From CAYXLI01 sp964464925 (GTDB lineage Bacteria > Acidobacteriota > Terriglobia > Bryobacterales > Bryobacteraceae): a stretch of DNA of 64,000 nt. Position numbers and translations under genes: made by a program. Below are positions 7,715 to 15,831 of this stretch, in pieces; position 1 is the stretch's first letter, and every line of letters starts with the position of its first letter. Below the pieces are notes generated by a model. That model did no database searches, had not been told where the DNA came from, and worked only from the letters and a program-made list of their open reading frames with translations. The DNA is taken from positions 16,099 through 80,098 of the forward strand of contig CAYXLI010000027.1 of the NCBI GenBank assembly GCA_964464925.1, read 5' to 3'.

Positions 7715-9125
7715 CAACCCGGTCCACGATCACTGGCCGGGAGGTGGTACCCGGTACAAGATGCGCGCCGGGCATGTTAGGTTCGCACTTAGGTAACTGC
7801 TTCCCAGCGTAGTAATTAAGCCCATAAAGCCAGCTCCGGTTGATATCCTCCACGCACACAGGCCGGTCCGCCACCCGCCTCCATATATTCCTGGCTGAGG
7901 CCAGGGCATCCATGCGCGGAAAAGTCGCAATTTTGATGAACAAAGCAGCCAGGCCGGCGGCAAGTACAAGCACCTGAACTGCTTGCTGCCGTTTCGCAAC
8001 GGCTTCCAGTTTCCACGTCTGAGCCGCCAGGAGCAACGCCGGGATCACAAAGAACCAGTCTCTGCTCGGGACCGGCGTCCGGCCCAGTCCGCTCACCAGC
8101 GCGACGGGCAGCATATCGGCCACGAACGGAATCGCCGCCAGCAGCAGGCCGCACGCGGCCAGCACCCAGCGCGCGTTCTTCAGTTCCACCAGTCGCATCG
8201 CAAGCAAGATACACAGCGCTGGAAGCACCGGCAACAGGTACCCAGGCAGTTTGTTCGTCGAGGCAGAAAAGAACAGGAATCCCATGATCGTCCAGGCGAT
8301 CAGGAATAGCCGGAAGCCGCTGCGATCTTTCGATGCCGGCATTGTGAACAGCACCGGCGTCCAGGGGAACAGCGCGGCGAGAAGCACCGGGACGTAATAC
8401 CACCACGGCTGCACATGCTGAAGCTCCGGGCTGGCAAAGCGCTGAAAGTGATGTTTCCAGATGAACTCATTCACAAATTCCGCGCCGTTGCGCTGATAAC
8501 AGAGCCAGTACCAGGGCGCCGCAACCGCAACGCACACCGCCGCCACAACCACCAGGTCAAAGAAACGCCGCTTCCGCAAAACCAATGGAGCCGCCAGAAC
8601 CAGAGGCACCAAACCTTTAGCCAGAACAGCAAGGCCCAAACAAGCGCCCGCCAACACGGCCCGCTGCATTCCACCGCGAAACGCAAGCAGCATGGCGGCG
8701 GCGAAGAATACGCTCATCGGGATGTCAGTTACCGCCGCGTGCGAATACGCCAGCCATCCCGCCGACGTGGCAAGCATTCCCACGGCGTATGCGGCCGCCA
8801 GTTCGTCCAGATGCGCCTTCAGTTCGTAAAACAGGAATACCAGAAACGCGATCGAAAGCAGCGCCACCGGCAATCGTGGAGCGAGATCAGGCCCCAGCCC
8901 CAGCTTGAATCCGATCGCTGTCATCCAATACAGCAGGGCCGGTTTTTCGAACCATTTTTCGCCCCAAAGATGCGGCGTGACCCAATCACCGGAGCGAGCT
9001 ATCTCCTGTCCCACCGCCGCATAGCGAGGCTCGTCCGGCCCCAGCATGCCTACCAGCGACAGCCCGTAAAGATAAACTGCTGCGAGCAAAAGGAACGCGG
9101 CGAGATACTTACGATGGCTCTCCAA
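7704..9125 (-). CDS. GT39/ArnT-like membrane glycosyltransferase
   Basis: A 473-residue polytopic protein of the PMT/ArnT (GT-C fold) superfamily, which moves a sugar from a polyprenyl-phosphate donor to a protein or lipid on the outer face of the inner membrane. The first periplasmic loop carries the diagnostic DEPRYA motif (catalytic-type Asp-Glu), followed by GDWVTPHLWGEKWFEKP and the conserved TDIPMSVFFAAAM loop. About eleven hydrophobic helices follow, then a shorter C-terminal soluble part. The apparent start is TTG at 9125; no in-frame ATG lies near the first helix. The acceptor is unknown. It is probably transcribed before the reductase gene, from which it is separated by 40 bp. Confidence 0.85.
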   Translation of the reverse strand: MESHRKYLAAFLLLAAVYLYGLSLVGMLGPDEPRYAAVGQEIARSGDWVTPHLWGEKWFEKPALLYWMTAIGFKLGLGPDLAPRLPVALLSIAFLVFLFYELKAHLDELAAAYAVGMLATSAGWLAYSHAAVTDIPMSVFFAAAMLLAFRGGMQRAVLAGACLGLAVLAKGLVPLVLAAPLVLRKRRFFDLVVVAAVCVAVAAPWYWLCYQRNGAEFVNEFIWKHHFQRFASPELQHVQPWWYYVPVLLAALFPWTPVLFTMPASKDRSGFRLFLIAWTIMGFLFFSASTNKLPGYLLPVLPALCILLAMRLVELKNARWVLAACGLLLAAIPFVADMLPVALVSGLGRTPVPSRDWFFVIPALLLAAQTWKLEAVAKRQQAVQVLVLAAGLAALFIKIATFPRMDALASARNIWRRVADRPVCVEDINRSWLYGLNYYAGKQLPKCEPNMPGAHLVPGTTSRPVIVDRVVLP

Positions 9126-9133
9126 CTCCCAAG

Positions 9134-9139
9134 TATAAT
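9134..9139 (+). promoter_or_regulatory. TATAAT -10 element immediately before the HIT-like gene
   Basis: A perfect TATAAT ends one base before ATG 9141, so transcription would start near 9146-9147, at or next to a second in-frame ATG (9147). No good -35 is visible. This suggests a leaderless mRNA using ATG 9147. Confidence 0.4.
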
Positions 9140-9140
9140 C

Positions 9141-9683
9141 ATGCAGATGTTCCGCACAGCTTTGTTATTCGCCCTGCTGAGCGCTTCAGTGTGGGCTGCC
9201 GACTGCCCCTGCGATCCCGCCAAACCCGAGACGCTGCAACTCCGCCAGTGCAGCCTCTGTGCAGAAGCCGAGAAACATGCGTCGGATGTCCCTTTCTTCT
9301 TTCTCCGCGATAATAACCCGCGCAAGCCGAACCGCTGGCTCCTGCTTCCCCGCCGTCATTGGGATGGCCTTCATGAACTGGCGGATATGTCGCAGTCCGA
9401 ACGGACCGCGCTTTGGACGGCCGCAATCGGCAAGGCAAAAGAGCTGTGGGGACCGGGCTGGGGCGTGGCCTATAACGGTGCCGAGGTCCGGACGCAATGC
9501 CATCTTCACATCCACATCGGCAAGCTACTGCAGGGCGTGGAACTGGATCGCAACTTTGTCGTGATCAGCAAGCCTTCACAGATTCCCGTCATCCGCGGAG
9601 AGGGCATGTGGATTCACCCCGTCGGCAATAAGCTTCACGTCCATCAGCACGAGCAGCGCGCCGAGCCGGTGCTGCTCCGTTAG
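9141..9683 (+). CDS. Secreted HIT-like hydrolase (CDP-diacylglycerol pyrophosphatase-like)
   Basis: A 180-residue protein with a signal peptide (MQMFRTALLFALLSASVWA, cleavage after WA) and a single histidine-triad-like domain. The fold signature runs from FFFLRDNNPRKPNRWLLLPR through NGAEVRTQCHLHIHIG; the HLHIH triad is the nucleotidyl-phosphate hydrolase site. RTQxHxHIHI resembles the periplasmic CDP-diacylglycerol diphosphatase Cdh more than cytosolic Hint proteins, but the substrate is not certain. Two Cys pairs near the mature N-terminus (CPC and CSLC) could form disulfides or bind metal. The start could be ATG 9141 or 9147, because a TATAAT sits directly upstream. It diverges from the GT39 gene with 15 bp between starts. 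Confidence 0.78.
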   Translation: MQMFRTALLFALLSASVWAADCPCDPAKPETLQLRQCSLCAEAEKHASDVPFFFLRDNNPRKPNRWLLLPRRHWDGLHELADMSQSERTALWTAAIGKAKELWGPGWGVAYNGAEVRTQCHLHIHIGKLLQGVELDRNFVVISKPSQIPVIRGEGMWIHPVGNKLHVHQHEQRAEPVLLR

Positions 9684-9690
9684 TCAGCCA

Positions 9691-10845
9691 TCAGGAAGTC
9701 TTACTGCGGAAAACCTCTTCTCCCCCCACGATCGTGCGCATGACCTGCAGATGGTTGGCATGCCGGTCGTACCAGAATTGCACAATGTCGGCCCGCTCGC
9801 CGGGAGTGAGTCCCCTGTGCCGCCCCGAAATCTTCGCGATTCGCGCCGGATTCCGATTCGCCATCGAAACCGCCTCCGTAAGAGAAATACTCGTCTGAGC
9901 GATTACATTCTCAATCGCCCGGTCCATTCGGAGCGCCGATCCGGCCAGCCGCGATTGACCCCGCAGCACCACCCGGTTGTCCGCCGTCAATTCCACCTCT
10001 TGTTCGCCGAGCTTGTAAATTCCAGGTGTCGCGCAGGCCGGCATCGATGCGTCCGTTACCAGCAGCGAGCGCCCTACGCCCTTTGCACGAAGCGCCGCTT
10101 TGAAGAAGGACACACCCAGATGAATTCCGTCAACAATAAACCCGGCCGTCAAGCGGTCTTCGGCCAGTTGATCCCAGATATAGTTCGGATGCCGAGGGAG
10201 TACCTGATGCGCGCCGTTGCCGAGGTGCGTCGATTTGGTCGCGCCCGCGCTCACGGCATCCTGGATCTGCTGGGCCGTAGCGTTCATGTGCCCGATGCTC
10301 ACCACGCAGCCGTCGTTGACTAGAGCCTCGATATACCTCGGTGTTTCTGGCCATTCGGGCGACACAGTCACTAAGCGCACCAGCCCGCCCGTCGCATCCT
10401 GCCACTGTTTGTACTCCTCCAGATCCGGCTTTCGAACCCACCGACGCGGATGCGCACCGCGCGGCCCGTCGTCCGGCGAAATATGCGGGCCCTCGACATG
10501 GAAGCCCTCCATGGCGGTTCCCTCATCCAGCGCGAACTTTGCCTTCGCCAGATTACGAAGCGAACCCACCATGTCTTCCGGCGCACCCGTAATGACCGTG
10601 GGGAAGAATCGCGCTGTTCCTGTCGAGTACAGCACGTGAATGGAACGGGCAATCTCCTCGGCAGGAGTCGTGGGCGAGTTGTAATCCACACCGGCATACC
10701 CATTCACCTGCAGATCGATCCACGCCGGAGCCAGGAACACATCCGGCTCGGCTTCCTCCACCGGATGATCGACCACATTGATGACGGAATCGAAGTGGAC
10801 TTCGACGTGGTCTCCCGTCGAGACGTCAATGCCAGAACATTTCAT
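9691..10845 (-). CDS. nagA: N-acetylglucosamine-6-phosphate deacetylase family protein
   Basis: A 384-residue amidohydrolase of the NagA type, which removes acetate from GlcNAc-6-phosphate for amino-sugar catabolism or wall recycling. It shows the family order: PAWIDLQVNGYAGVDY, metal site MEGFHVEGPHISP with GAHP, VSIGHMNAT, KSTHLGNGAH (NagA usually has THLFNAM), VDGIHL and catalytic Asp in LLVTDASMP. No other amino-sugar gene is adjacent. A weaker alternative is a related amidohydrolase with a different N-acyl sugar. ATG at 10845 has no clear Shine-Dalgarno; a 316-bp non-coding region lies upstream. Confidence 0.86.
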   Translation of the reverse strand: MKCSGIDVSTGDHVEVHFDSVINVVDHPVEEAEPDVFLAPAWIDLQVNGYAGVDYNSPTTPAEEIARSIHVLYSTGTARFFPTVITGAPEDMVGSLRNLAKAKFALDEGTAMEGFHVEGPHISPDDGPRGAHPRRWVRKPDLEEYKQWQDATGGLVRLVTVSPEWPETPRYIEALVNDGCVVSIGHMNATAQQIQDAVSAGATKSTHLGNGAHQVLPRHPNYIWDQLAEDRLTAGFIVDGIHLGVSFFKAALRAKGVGRSLLVTDASMPACATPGIYKLGEQEVELTADNRVVLRGQSRLAGSALRMDRAIENVIAQTSISLTEAVSMANRNPARIAKISGRHRGLTPGERADIVQFWYDRHANHLQVMRTIVGGEEVFRSKTS

Positions 10846-11090
10846 AGGAGTGCTGTTTTATTCACAAGCTTTGAACAGCCCATGGCTGCTAACACCATGA
10901 TGACGCATGACGAAATAGTTGTTGAAAAGCGATGGACCAGGCGAATTTTGCACTAGCGCGTTTGCGGAGATCCGGAGATACTAGCTTCAGATCCTGATAC
11001 GGGCGTGGCCGGGCGGTATCTCGGGGGAGGTAACCCGTTTGGCTGCGTCCGTCGATGGAGTCTCATTCCATTGCATCGACTTTCGTAAGA

Positions 11091-11133
11091 CAGAAAGGGC
11101 GCCACACGGGTTCTCCGCTTGGCGCCCTTTCTG
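11091..11133 (-). terminator. Hairpin terminator downstream of ilvE
   Basis: Perfect 13-bp arms (11091-11103 and 11121-11133) around a 17-nt loop. Read in the ilvE direction it starts 29 bp past the stop and has a short mixed pyrimidine tail (TGTCTT), so terminator activity is likely but less certain than at 5832. Confidence 0.65.
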
Positions 11134-11135
11134 CA

Positions 11136-11154
11136 TTTGGGGTCAGACCCCAAA
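11136..11154. repeat. REP-like palindrome TTTGGGGT-CAG-ACCCCAAA
   Basis: Perfect 8-bp arms with a 3-nt loop. Similar GGGGTCAGACCCC palindromes occur as dispersed repeats in other bacterial genomes (recalled, not searched). Only one copy was seen in this window and no RAYT transposase gene is present. Confidence 0.5.
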
Positions 11155-11161
11155 GGTTGGC

Positions 11162-12103
11162 TTACACTTCCTGGAGCTTCTTCGTCCGCACCGGCGTCAA
11201 CCAACCGAACGGATCCGGTGATGTGCCGTTCACAATATTGAAGAACTCCCGCTGGATGCGTTCCGTAATCGGACCGCGCCGCCCTGACCCGATCTGGATT
11301 CGATCTACCGATCGGATCGGCGTCACTTCCGCAGCCGTGCCCGTAAAGAACACTTCATCCGCGATGTACAGCAACTCGCGCGGAATCACGCTCTCCACCA
11401 GCGGAATGCCCAACATCTCAGTGATCCGTACAATTGAGTCGCGCGTAATCCCTGGCAGAACCGAGCTGCTCAGCGGAGGCGTCAGTACTTTCCCATCGCG
11501 GATCACGAAGATGTTCTCGCCCGAGCCTTCGCTGATCGTGCCGTTCTGATCGAGCGCGATCCCTTCCGAATACCCGTTCACCGCTGCTTCCATGCGAATC
11601 AACTGCGAGTTCATGTAGTTCGCACCAGCCTTCGACAGTGCCGGCAGCGTATTCGGCGCGATCCGGTTCCAACTTGAGATGCAAACGTCCACACCATGCG
11701 CTAACGCTTCTTCGCCCAAGTACTTGCCCCATGCCCAACAGGCAAGGAAAATTTCCGTCGGATTCTTGATTCCCAGCACACCCACATCGCTGTACCCTCG
11801 AAGGACGATTGGGCGGATGTAGCAAGACTGCAGTCCGTTAACGCGTACAAGCTCGACCTGCGCGTCGTGAAGCTCCTCCAGCGAAAAGGGAACATCTATC
11901 CGATAAATCTTTGCGGAATCGAGGAGACGGCGCGTATGATCGCGGAGCCGGAAAATGGCCGGCCCGGCATTCGTTTCGTAGCAGCGGACACCCTCGAACA
12001 CCGAGCTTCCGTAGCTGACGACGTGAGACAGAACGTGAATCTTCGCTTCGTCCCACGCGATGAATTTTCCGTTGTGCCAGATTTTCTCTGTGGGCGTTAA
12101 CAT
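11162..12103 (-). CDS. ilvE: Branched-chain amino acid aminotransferase
   Basis: A 313-residue class IV PLP aminotransferase for the last step of Leu, Ile and Val synthesis. The N-terminus IWHNGKFIAWDEAKIHVLSH and YGSSVFEGVRCYET are typical of IlvE. The catalytic Lys is in LPALSKAGANYMNSQL; phosphate-binding SEGSGENIF and the C-terminal GTAAEVTPIRSVD complete the fingerprint. D-amino-acid aminotransferase or ADC lyase are less likely given the full IlvE motif set and length. The gene stands alone. A TATAAT lies only 6 bp before its ATG and no Shine-Dalgarno is present, so the message may be leaderless. Confidence 0.95.
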   Translation of the reverse strand: MLTPTEKIWHNGKFIAWDEAKIHVLSHVVSYGSSVFEGVRCYETNAGPAIFRLRDHTRRLLDSAKIYRIDVPFSLEELHDAQVELVRVNGLQSCYIRPIVLRGYSDVGVLGIKNPTEIFLACWAWGKYLGEEALAHGVDVCISSWNRIAPNTLPALSKAGANYMNSQLIRMEAAVNGYSEGIALDQNGTISEGSGENIFVIRDGKVLTPPLSSSVLPGITRDSIVRITEMLGIPLVESVIPRELLYIADEVFFTGTAAEVTPIRSVDRIQIGSGRRGPITERIQREFFNIVNGTSPDPFGWLTPVRTKKLQEV

Positions 12104-12109
12104 TCAACT

Positions 12110-12115
12110 ATTATA
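12110..12115 (-). promoter_or_regulatory. TATAAT -10 box for ilvE (leaderless candidate)
   Basis: On the minus strand a perfect TATAAT is followed by six bases and then the ilvE ATG (12103). Normal -10 to +1 spacing puts transcription initiation at or within a base or two of the A of ATG. The -35 is not recognisable. Confidence 0.55.
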
Positions 12116-12301
12116 GACAGTTATACTCGTCTAACGTAGTCTTATCGAAACACTCGCCGGGGCGACTTGCAGGCCCACGATTCACTTCTTCTCCGGCCCC
12201 AGTCTGCGCGGAGATAAATCGTCTGCTTGCATACATTAACAGAAATACAGAAGTGTAACACGCCCCAACGTCATTGCATCTCATGGACAGGAGGCCGCGC
12301 G

Positions 12302-13669
12302 ATGGCTCGTAAATTGCCAACCTTGTTCGTTATTTTTCTTACGGCTACTTCTGCCTTTGCTCAGGTTCGTCAGTTCAAGCCGGGATTCAACCTGTTCTCA
12401 AAAGATCAGGACATTCAGCTCGGCAAGGAAGCTGCGCAGCAGGTTGAGAAGCAGATGCAGGTCATCCACGATCCATTCCTCGAAAGTTACATCAAGAGGA
12501 TTGGACAGCGCCTCGCATCGCAGCCCCAAGCCGGCGGATTCCCCTACACCTTCGAGGTTGTGAACGATCCGTCCATCAATGCATTCGCACTCCCCGGTGG
12601 ACCGACTTTCGTCAACACCGGTCTCATCAAGGCAGCTGACAATGAGGCGCAACTCGCCGGCGTTCTGGCTCACGAGATTTCTCACGTCGCGCTTCGTCAC
12701 GGAACGAATCAAGCCTCCAAGGCCAACCTGCTGCAGCTTCCGGCTGCTCTGGCGGGAGCGGTCGTCGGAGGCAGCGGATCGCTACTCGGACAGTTGGCCC
12801 AATTGGGCGTCGGACTCGGTTTCAACTCGGTGCTGTTGAAGTTCTCACGCGGAGCGGAAAGCCAGGCGGACTTGAATGGTGCGCAGATCATGGCAAGTGC
12901 CGGGTACAACCCGATTGAGATGGCTCGCTTCTTCGAGAAACTGGAAGCGCAAGGCGGCCACTCAGGACCCCAGTTCCTCTCCGATCACCCGAACCCGGGC
13001 AACCGCATGAAGGCGATCCAGGATGAGATCCAGCAGATGCCGCAGCGGAATTACACTGAGGGCAACAATGGTGATCTGCAGCGTGCGAAGCAGATCGTCG
13101 CGAACATCCCTCCGCCTCGCGGTGGCCAGCGCAATCTGTCGTCCAACATGCCACAATCCGGTGGCGCCGGTGGTGCGGATCCCCGCCCGTCCGGACAATT
13201 CCGCCAGGTCAACGGCAACGGCTTCTCGATGGCTTATCCCGGTAACTGGGAGGTATTCGGCGATAGTAACGGCGCTTCTATGACCATCGCTCCGCGCTCC
13301 GCAATCGCGCAGGACAACAGCGGAAATGCACAGGTAGGCATGGGCATGTTGGTGAACTTCTACTTCCCTCAAGGGAACCAGATTGACCTGAATCGTGATA
13401 CGCAGTCCCTGATTTCAGAACTGCGCCGTGGTAATCCCAGCATGGAAGTCGGCTCTCAGCGCCGCACGCGCGTGGATGGCCAGGACGCACTCGCCACCAC
13501 CTTGTACTCGCAGTCGCCGTACCAGGGCGAGACCGAACACGACACACTCGTCACAGTTCCCCGCCCTGAGGGTCTGTTCTATGTGATCTTCATTGCCCCG
13601 GCCCGCGCAGCCGGCGATCTGTCCGGAGCTTTCGATCAGGTCCTCAAATCCATCCGCTTCCGTTCGTAA
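12302..13669 (+). CDS. Secreted M48-family zinc metalloprotease
   Basis: A 455-residue protein with a signal peptide (LFVIFLTATSAFAQ) and a peptidase M48 domain at about residues 35-250. The zinc site is HEISH (124-128) followed by the third ligand Glu in AESQADLNG, and SDHPNPGNRMKAI is the typical end of the domain. The region from about 250 to 300 is Gly/Pro/Asn-rich, and the last 150 residues form a separate domain (from NGNGFSMAYPGNWEVFG) resembling PsbP/lipoprotein-like folds. The role is probably periplasmic proteolysis or quality control (BepA/LoiP-like). ATG 12302 has AGGAGG 7 bp upstream, which fixes the start; 25 open codons upstream are probably untranslated. Confidence 0.92.
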   Translation: MARKLPTLFVIFLTATSAFAQVRQFKPGFNLFSKDQDIQLGKEAAQQVEKQMQVIHDPFLESYIKRIGQRLASQPQAGGFPYTFEVVNDPSINAFALPGGPTFVNTGLIKAADNEAQLAGVLAHEISHVALRHGTNQASKANLLQLPAALAGAVVGGSGSLLGQLAQLGVGLGFNSVLLKFSRGAESQADLNGAQIMASAGYNPIEMARFFEKLEAQGGHSGPQFLSDHPNPGNRMKAIQDEIQQMPQRNYTEGNNGDLQRAKQIVANIPPPRGGQRNLSSNMPQSGGAGGADPRPSGQFRQVNGNGFSMAYPGNWEVFGDSNGASMTIAPRSAIAQDNSGNAQVGMGMLVNFYFPQGNQIDLNRDTQSLISELRRGNPSMEVGSQRRTRVDGQDALATTLYSQSPYQGETEHDTLVTVPRPEGLFYVIFIAPARAAGDLSGAFDQVLKSIRFRS

Positions 13670-13741
13670 CACCATAGAGGTTCTTCGGGCCGGCAGTGCT
13701 ATACTCATAGCGTTTCGGCCCGATTTCCCCTTCGTTTGCGA

Positions 13742-14548
13742 ATGACTTCCAACCAACCAACCCATAATCGTGAAGGAGAGAAACTGCGCTTTCCGGAGAA
13801 GCTGCTGCTTTCCTTCTGCCGTCATGTTGAAGCGGCGCCGCTCCCTGTTGCGACTTACTCCTACACGCTCGACAACGCCCTCGATTTCGCCAAGAAAATG
13901 TTCCCGGATTTCCCGGAGCGGATCAAGGGCAAAACCGTCCTTGATTTCGGCTGTGGACCGGGCTGGCAGGTCGTGGCAATGAAGCAGGCTGGAGCCGCGG
14001 CCGTCGACGGCGTGGACATCAATGATGACTGGCTGGACCACGGCCGCTCGCTTGCGGCATCCGCCGGAGTGACCGGCGTCACGTTCGCAAAGACGCCTCC
14101 CCAGCGCCAGTACGATGTCGTCATGAGCCTTGGTTCCATGGAGCACTTCGGCAATCCCGAGCAGATCTTCCGGACTATGTGCTCGCTCTCGCGCGGAGAG
14201 CTGCTCATCTCCTTCTGCGAGCCTTGGTATTCGCCCTACGGCACTCATTTGTCGGGCACCACGAAGTTGCCCTGGTTGAATCTGCTGTTCTCGGAAAAGA
14301 CTCTGATGAACGTCCGCAATCTCTACCCAGACGGAGCGGATGGCGCAACGCGCTTTGAAGAAATCAGGGGCGGCCTGAACAAGATGACGGTAAAGCGCTT
14401 CCACCGGATCGTTCATTCGGCGCCGGACATGCGGGTGGCCGAGTTCCGGCTCACTTCAGTGAAGCGTCTGCCCCTCGTCACGCAGGTCCCCCTCTTGCGC
14501 GAACTCATGACTTCGGCCTGCACGTGCATCCTGCAGCGCCCTAGCTAG
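13742..14548 (+). CDS. Class I SAM-dependent methyltransferase
   Basis: A 268-residue cytosolic methyltransferase. Motif I is VLDFGCGPGWQVVAMKQ, followed by an acidic residue at the end of beta-2 (VDGVDIND) and a motif IV-like DVVMSLGSMEHF, so SAM binding is well supported. The substrate is unknown; the long C-terminal part (FCEPWYSPYGTH and onward) resembles methyltransferases in glycan or secondary-metabolite clusters. ATG 13742 is used; a TTG two codons upstream is possible. A TATACT sequence at 13700 may be its -10 box. Confidence 0.88.
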   Translation: MTSNQPTHNREGEKLRFPEKLLLSFCRHVEAAPLPVATYSYTLDNALDFAKKMFPDFPERIKGKTVLDFGCGPGWQVVAMKQAGAAAVDGVDINDDWLDHGRSLAASAGVTGVTFAKTPPQRQYDVVMSLGSMEHFGNPEQIFRTMCSLSRGELLISFCEPWYSPYGTHLSGTTKLPWLNLLFSEKTLMNVRNLYPDGADGATRFEEIRGGLNKMTVKRFHRIVHSAPDMRVAEFRLTSVKRLPLVTQVPLLRELMTSACTCILQRPS

Positions 14549-14593
14549 CGGATAGAGTCCGCCCGGGCACACGCCCGAAAGGAGGTCCTGAAA

Positions 14594-15739
14594 ATGGATC
14601 TTCAACGATTGCCATTTCGCGCCAGTCTGGATGAATACCAGAAGCAGGCGGACGAACTGCTCCTCGCCTACAGGTCGGGGGCGCCCGAAGCGATCCAGCT
14701 CATCCACGAACGCCACCCCCGCTTTCTGGATCCCAAAATTCCGTGGCTCCCCAGGAACCTCTCGGACGCCGAGATTCAAAACGCAGGACTGGACCTGTCC
14801 GATGCGCAACTCGCCCTAGCGCGCTGGTACGACTTCCAAAGTTGGCTGGCACTGGCCGATTATGCCGAGGCGGTCGCTCACGAGGGCTCGCCAATCTGTC
14901 GATTCGAATCGGCCGTGGAAGCGGTCATCAGCGGAGACGTAGCCACTCTGAAGTCGTTCTTGAATGCCGATCCCGGCTTGGTTTTCGGCCGTTCGACGCG
15001 TATCACCCACTTTGATCCGCCGGTGCATCGGGCCACGCTGCTTCATTATGTCGCGGCCAATGGCGTGGAGGGCTATCGCCAAAAGACTCCGGCGAACGCA
15101 GTGGAAATGGCGGAGATCCTGTTGCGGGCAGGCGCCGAAGCGGACGCGTTGGCCGACATGTACGGCGAACATTGCACCACAATGAGCATGCTGGTCTCGA
15201 GTTGTCATCCGGCAAATGCGGGTGTACAGGTCCCGCTCGTCGAAACCCTGCTGGATTTCGGCGCAGCCATCGAAGGACACGGCTCGAGGAAATGGGGATC
15301 GCCTCTGATGACGGCCCTGGCTTTCGGATATTCCGGCGCGGCGGAAGCGCTCGCGGCACGTGGCGCACGAGTGGATAACCTCGCCGCGGCCGCCGGCTTG
15401 GGACGGCTAGCCGAAGCCCGTGAGTTACTCCCTGCAAGTGACGGCGAGACCCGCCATCGCGCGCTCGCGCTAGCAGCTCAACATGGCCACGCGGATATCG
15501 TCCGGCTACTCCTCGACGCCGGAGAAGACCCGAACCGCTACAATCCCGACGGCCATCATTCCCACTCCACGCCTTTGCATCAAGCCGCATTAGCCGGCCA
15601 TGACGCGGTTGTCCGGCTGCTGGTCGAACGCGGAGCCCGATTGGACATCAAAGACACCGTCTATGAAAGTACGCCTCTCGGCTGGGCACTTCATGGAGGG
15701 AAAACCGAGATTGCATCCTACCTCCGAAAGCATGGATAG
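14594..15739 (+). CDS. Ankyrin-repeat protein
   Basis: A 381-residue soluble protein without a signal peptide. The first 120 residues are a non-repeat helical cap (LDEYQKQADELLLAYRSG, ending in DFQSWLALADY) known from other bacterial ankyrin proteins. Ankyrin repeats follow, clearest at HRALALAAQHGHADIVRLLL, STPLHQAALAGHDAVVRLLV and STPLGWALHGGKTEIASYL. It is presumably a protein-protein interaction scaffold; the partner is unknown. AAAGGAGGT 7-8 bp before ATG 14594 is a near-perfect ribosome binding site. The 45-bp gap after the methyltransferase suggests co-transcription. Confidence 0.9.
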   Translation: MDLQRLPFRASLDEYQKQADELLLAYRSGAPEAIQLIHERHPRFLDPKIPWLPRNLSDAEIQNAGLDLSDAQLALARWYDFQSWLALADYAEAVAHEGSPICRFESAVEAVISGDVATLKSFLNADPGLVFGRSTRITHFDPPVHRATLLHYVAANGVEGYRQKTPANAVEMAEILLRAGAEADALADMYGEHCTTMSMLVSSCHPANAGVQVPLVETLLDFGAAIEGHGSRKWGSPLMTALAFGYSGAAEALAARGARVDNLAAAAGLGRLAEARELLPASDGETRHRALALAAQHGHADIVRLLLDAGEDPNRYNPDGHHSHSTPLHQAALAGHDAVVRLLVERGARLDIKDTVYESTPLGWALHGGKTEIASYLRKHG

Positions 15740-15786
15740 AACTATCGTATTATCCATAAGTTAGGAATAGTCGAGTGGTTTAGTAG

Positions 15787-15831
15787 TTGAAAGTAGACTA
15801 GAATCATACTATTCTCTATAGAACTAGTATG
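15787..15831 (+). promoter_or_regulatory. Promoter and 27-bp inverted repeat over the TonB-receptor start codon
   Basis: TTGAAA (15787-15792), 17 bp, TATTCT (15810-15815) is a plausible sigma-70 promoter. CATACTA (15805-15811) and TAGTATG (15825-15831) form a perfect inverted repeat around a partly symmetric core; the right arm contains the ATG (15829-15831). No Shine-Dalgarno sequence is present. Confidence 0.5.

Larger units (their letters stand above)
10846..11161. other. 316-bp intergenic region with two hairpins
   Basis: This lies between the nagA start and the ilvE stop, both on the minus strand. No ORF with coding character was found. It holds a long hairpin (11091-11133) and a REP-like palindrome (11136-11154), described separately. 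The nagA promoter should lie in the 10850-11080 half, but no convincing -35/-10 pair was recognised. Confidence 0.6.

Noticed and set aside
8415..9140. Long N-terminal extension of the HIT-like protein
   Set aside because: It lies antisense to the GT39 gene and would bury the signal peptide; ATG 9141 or 9147 is the sensible start.
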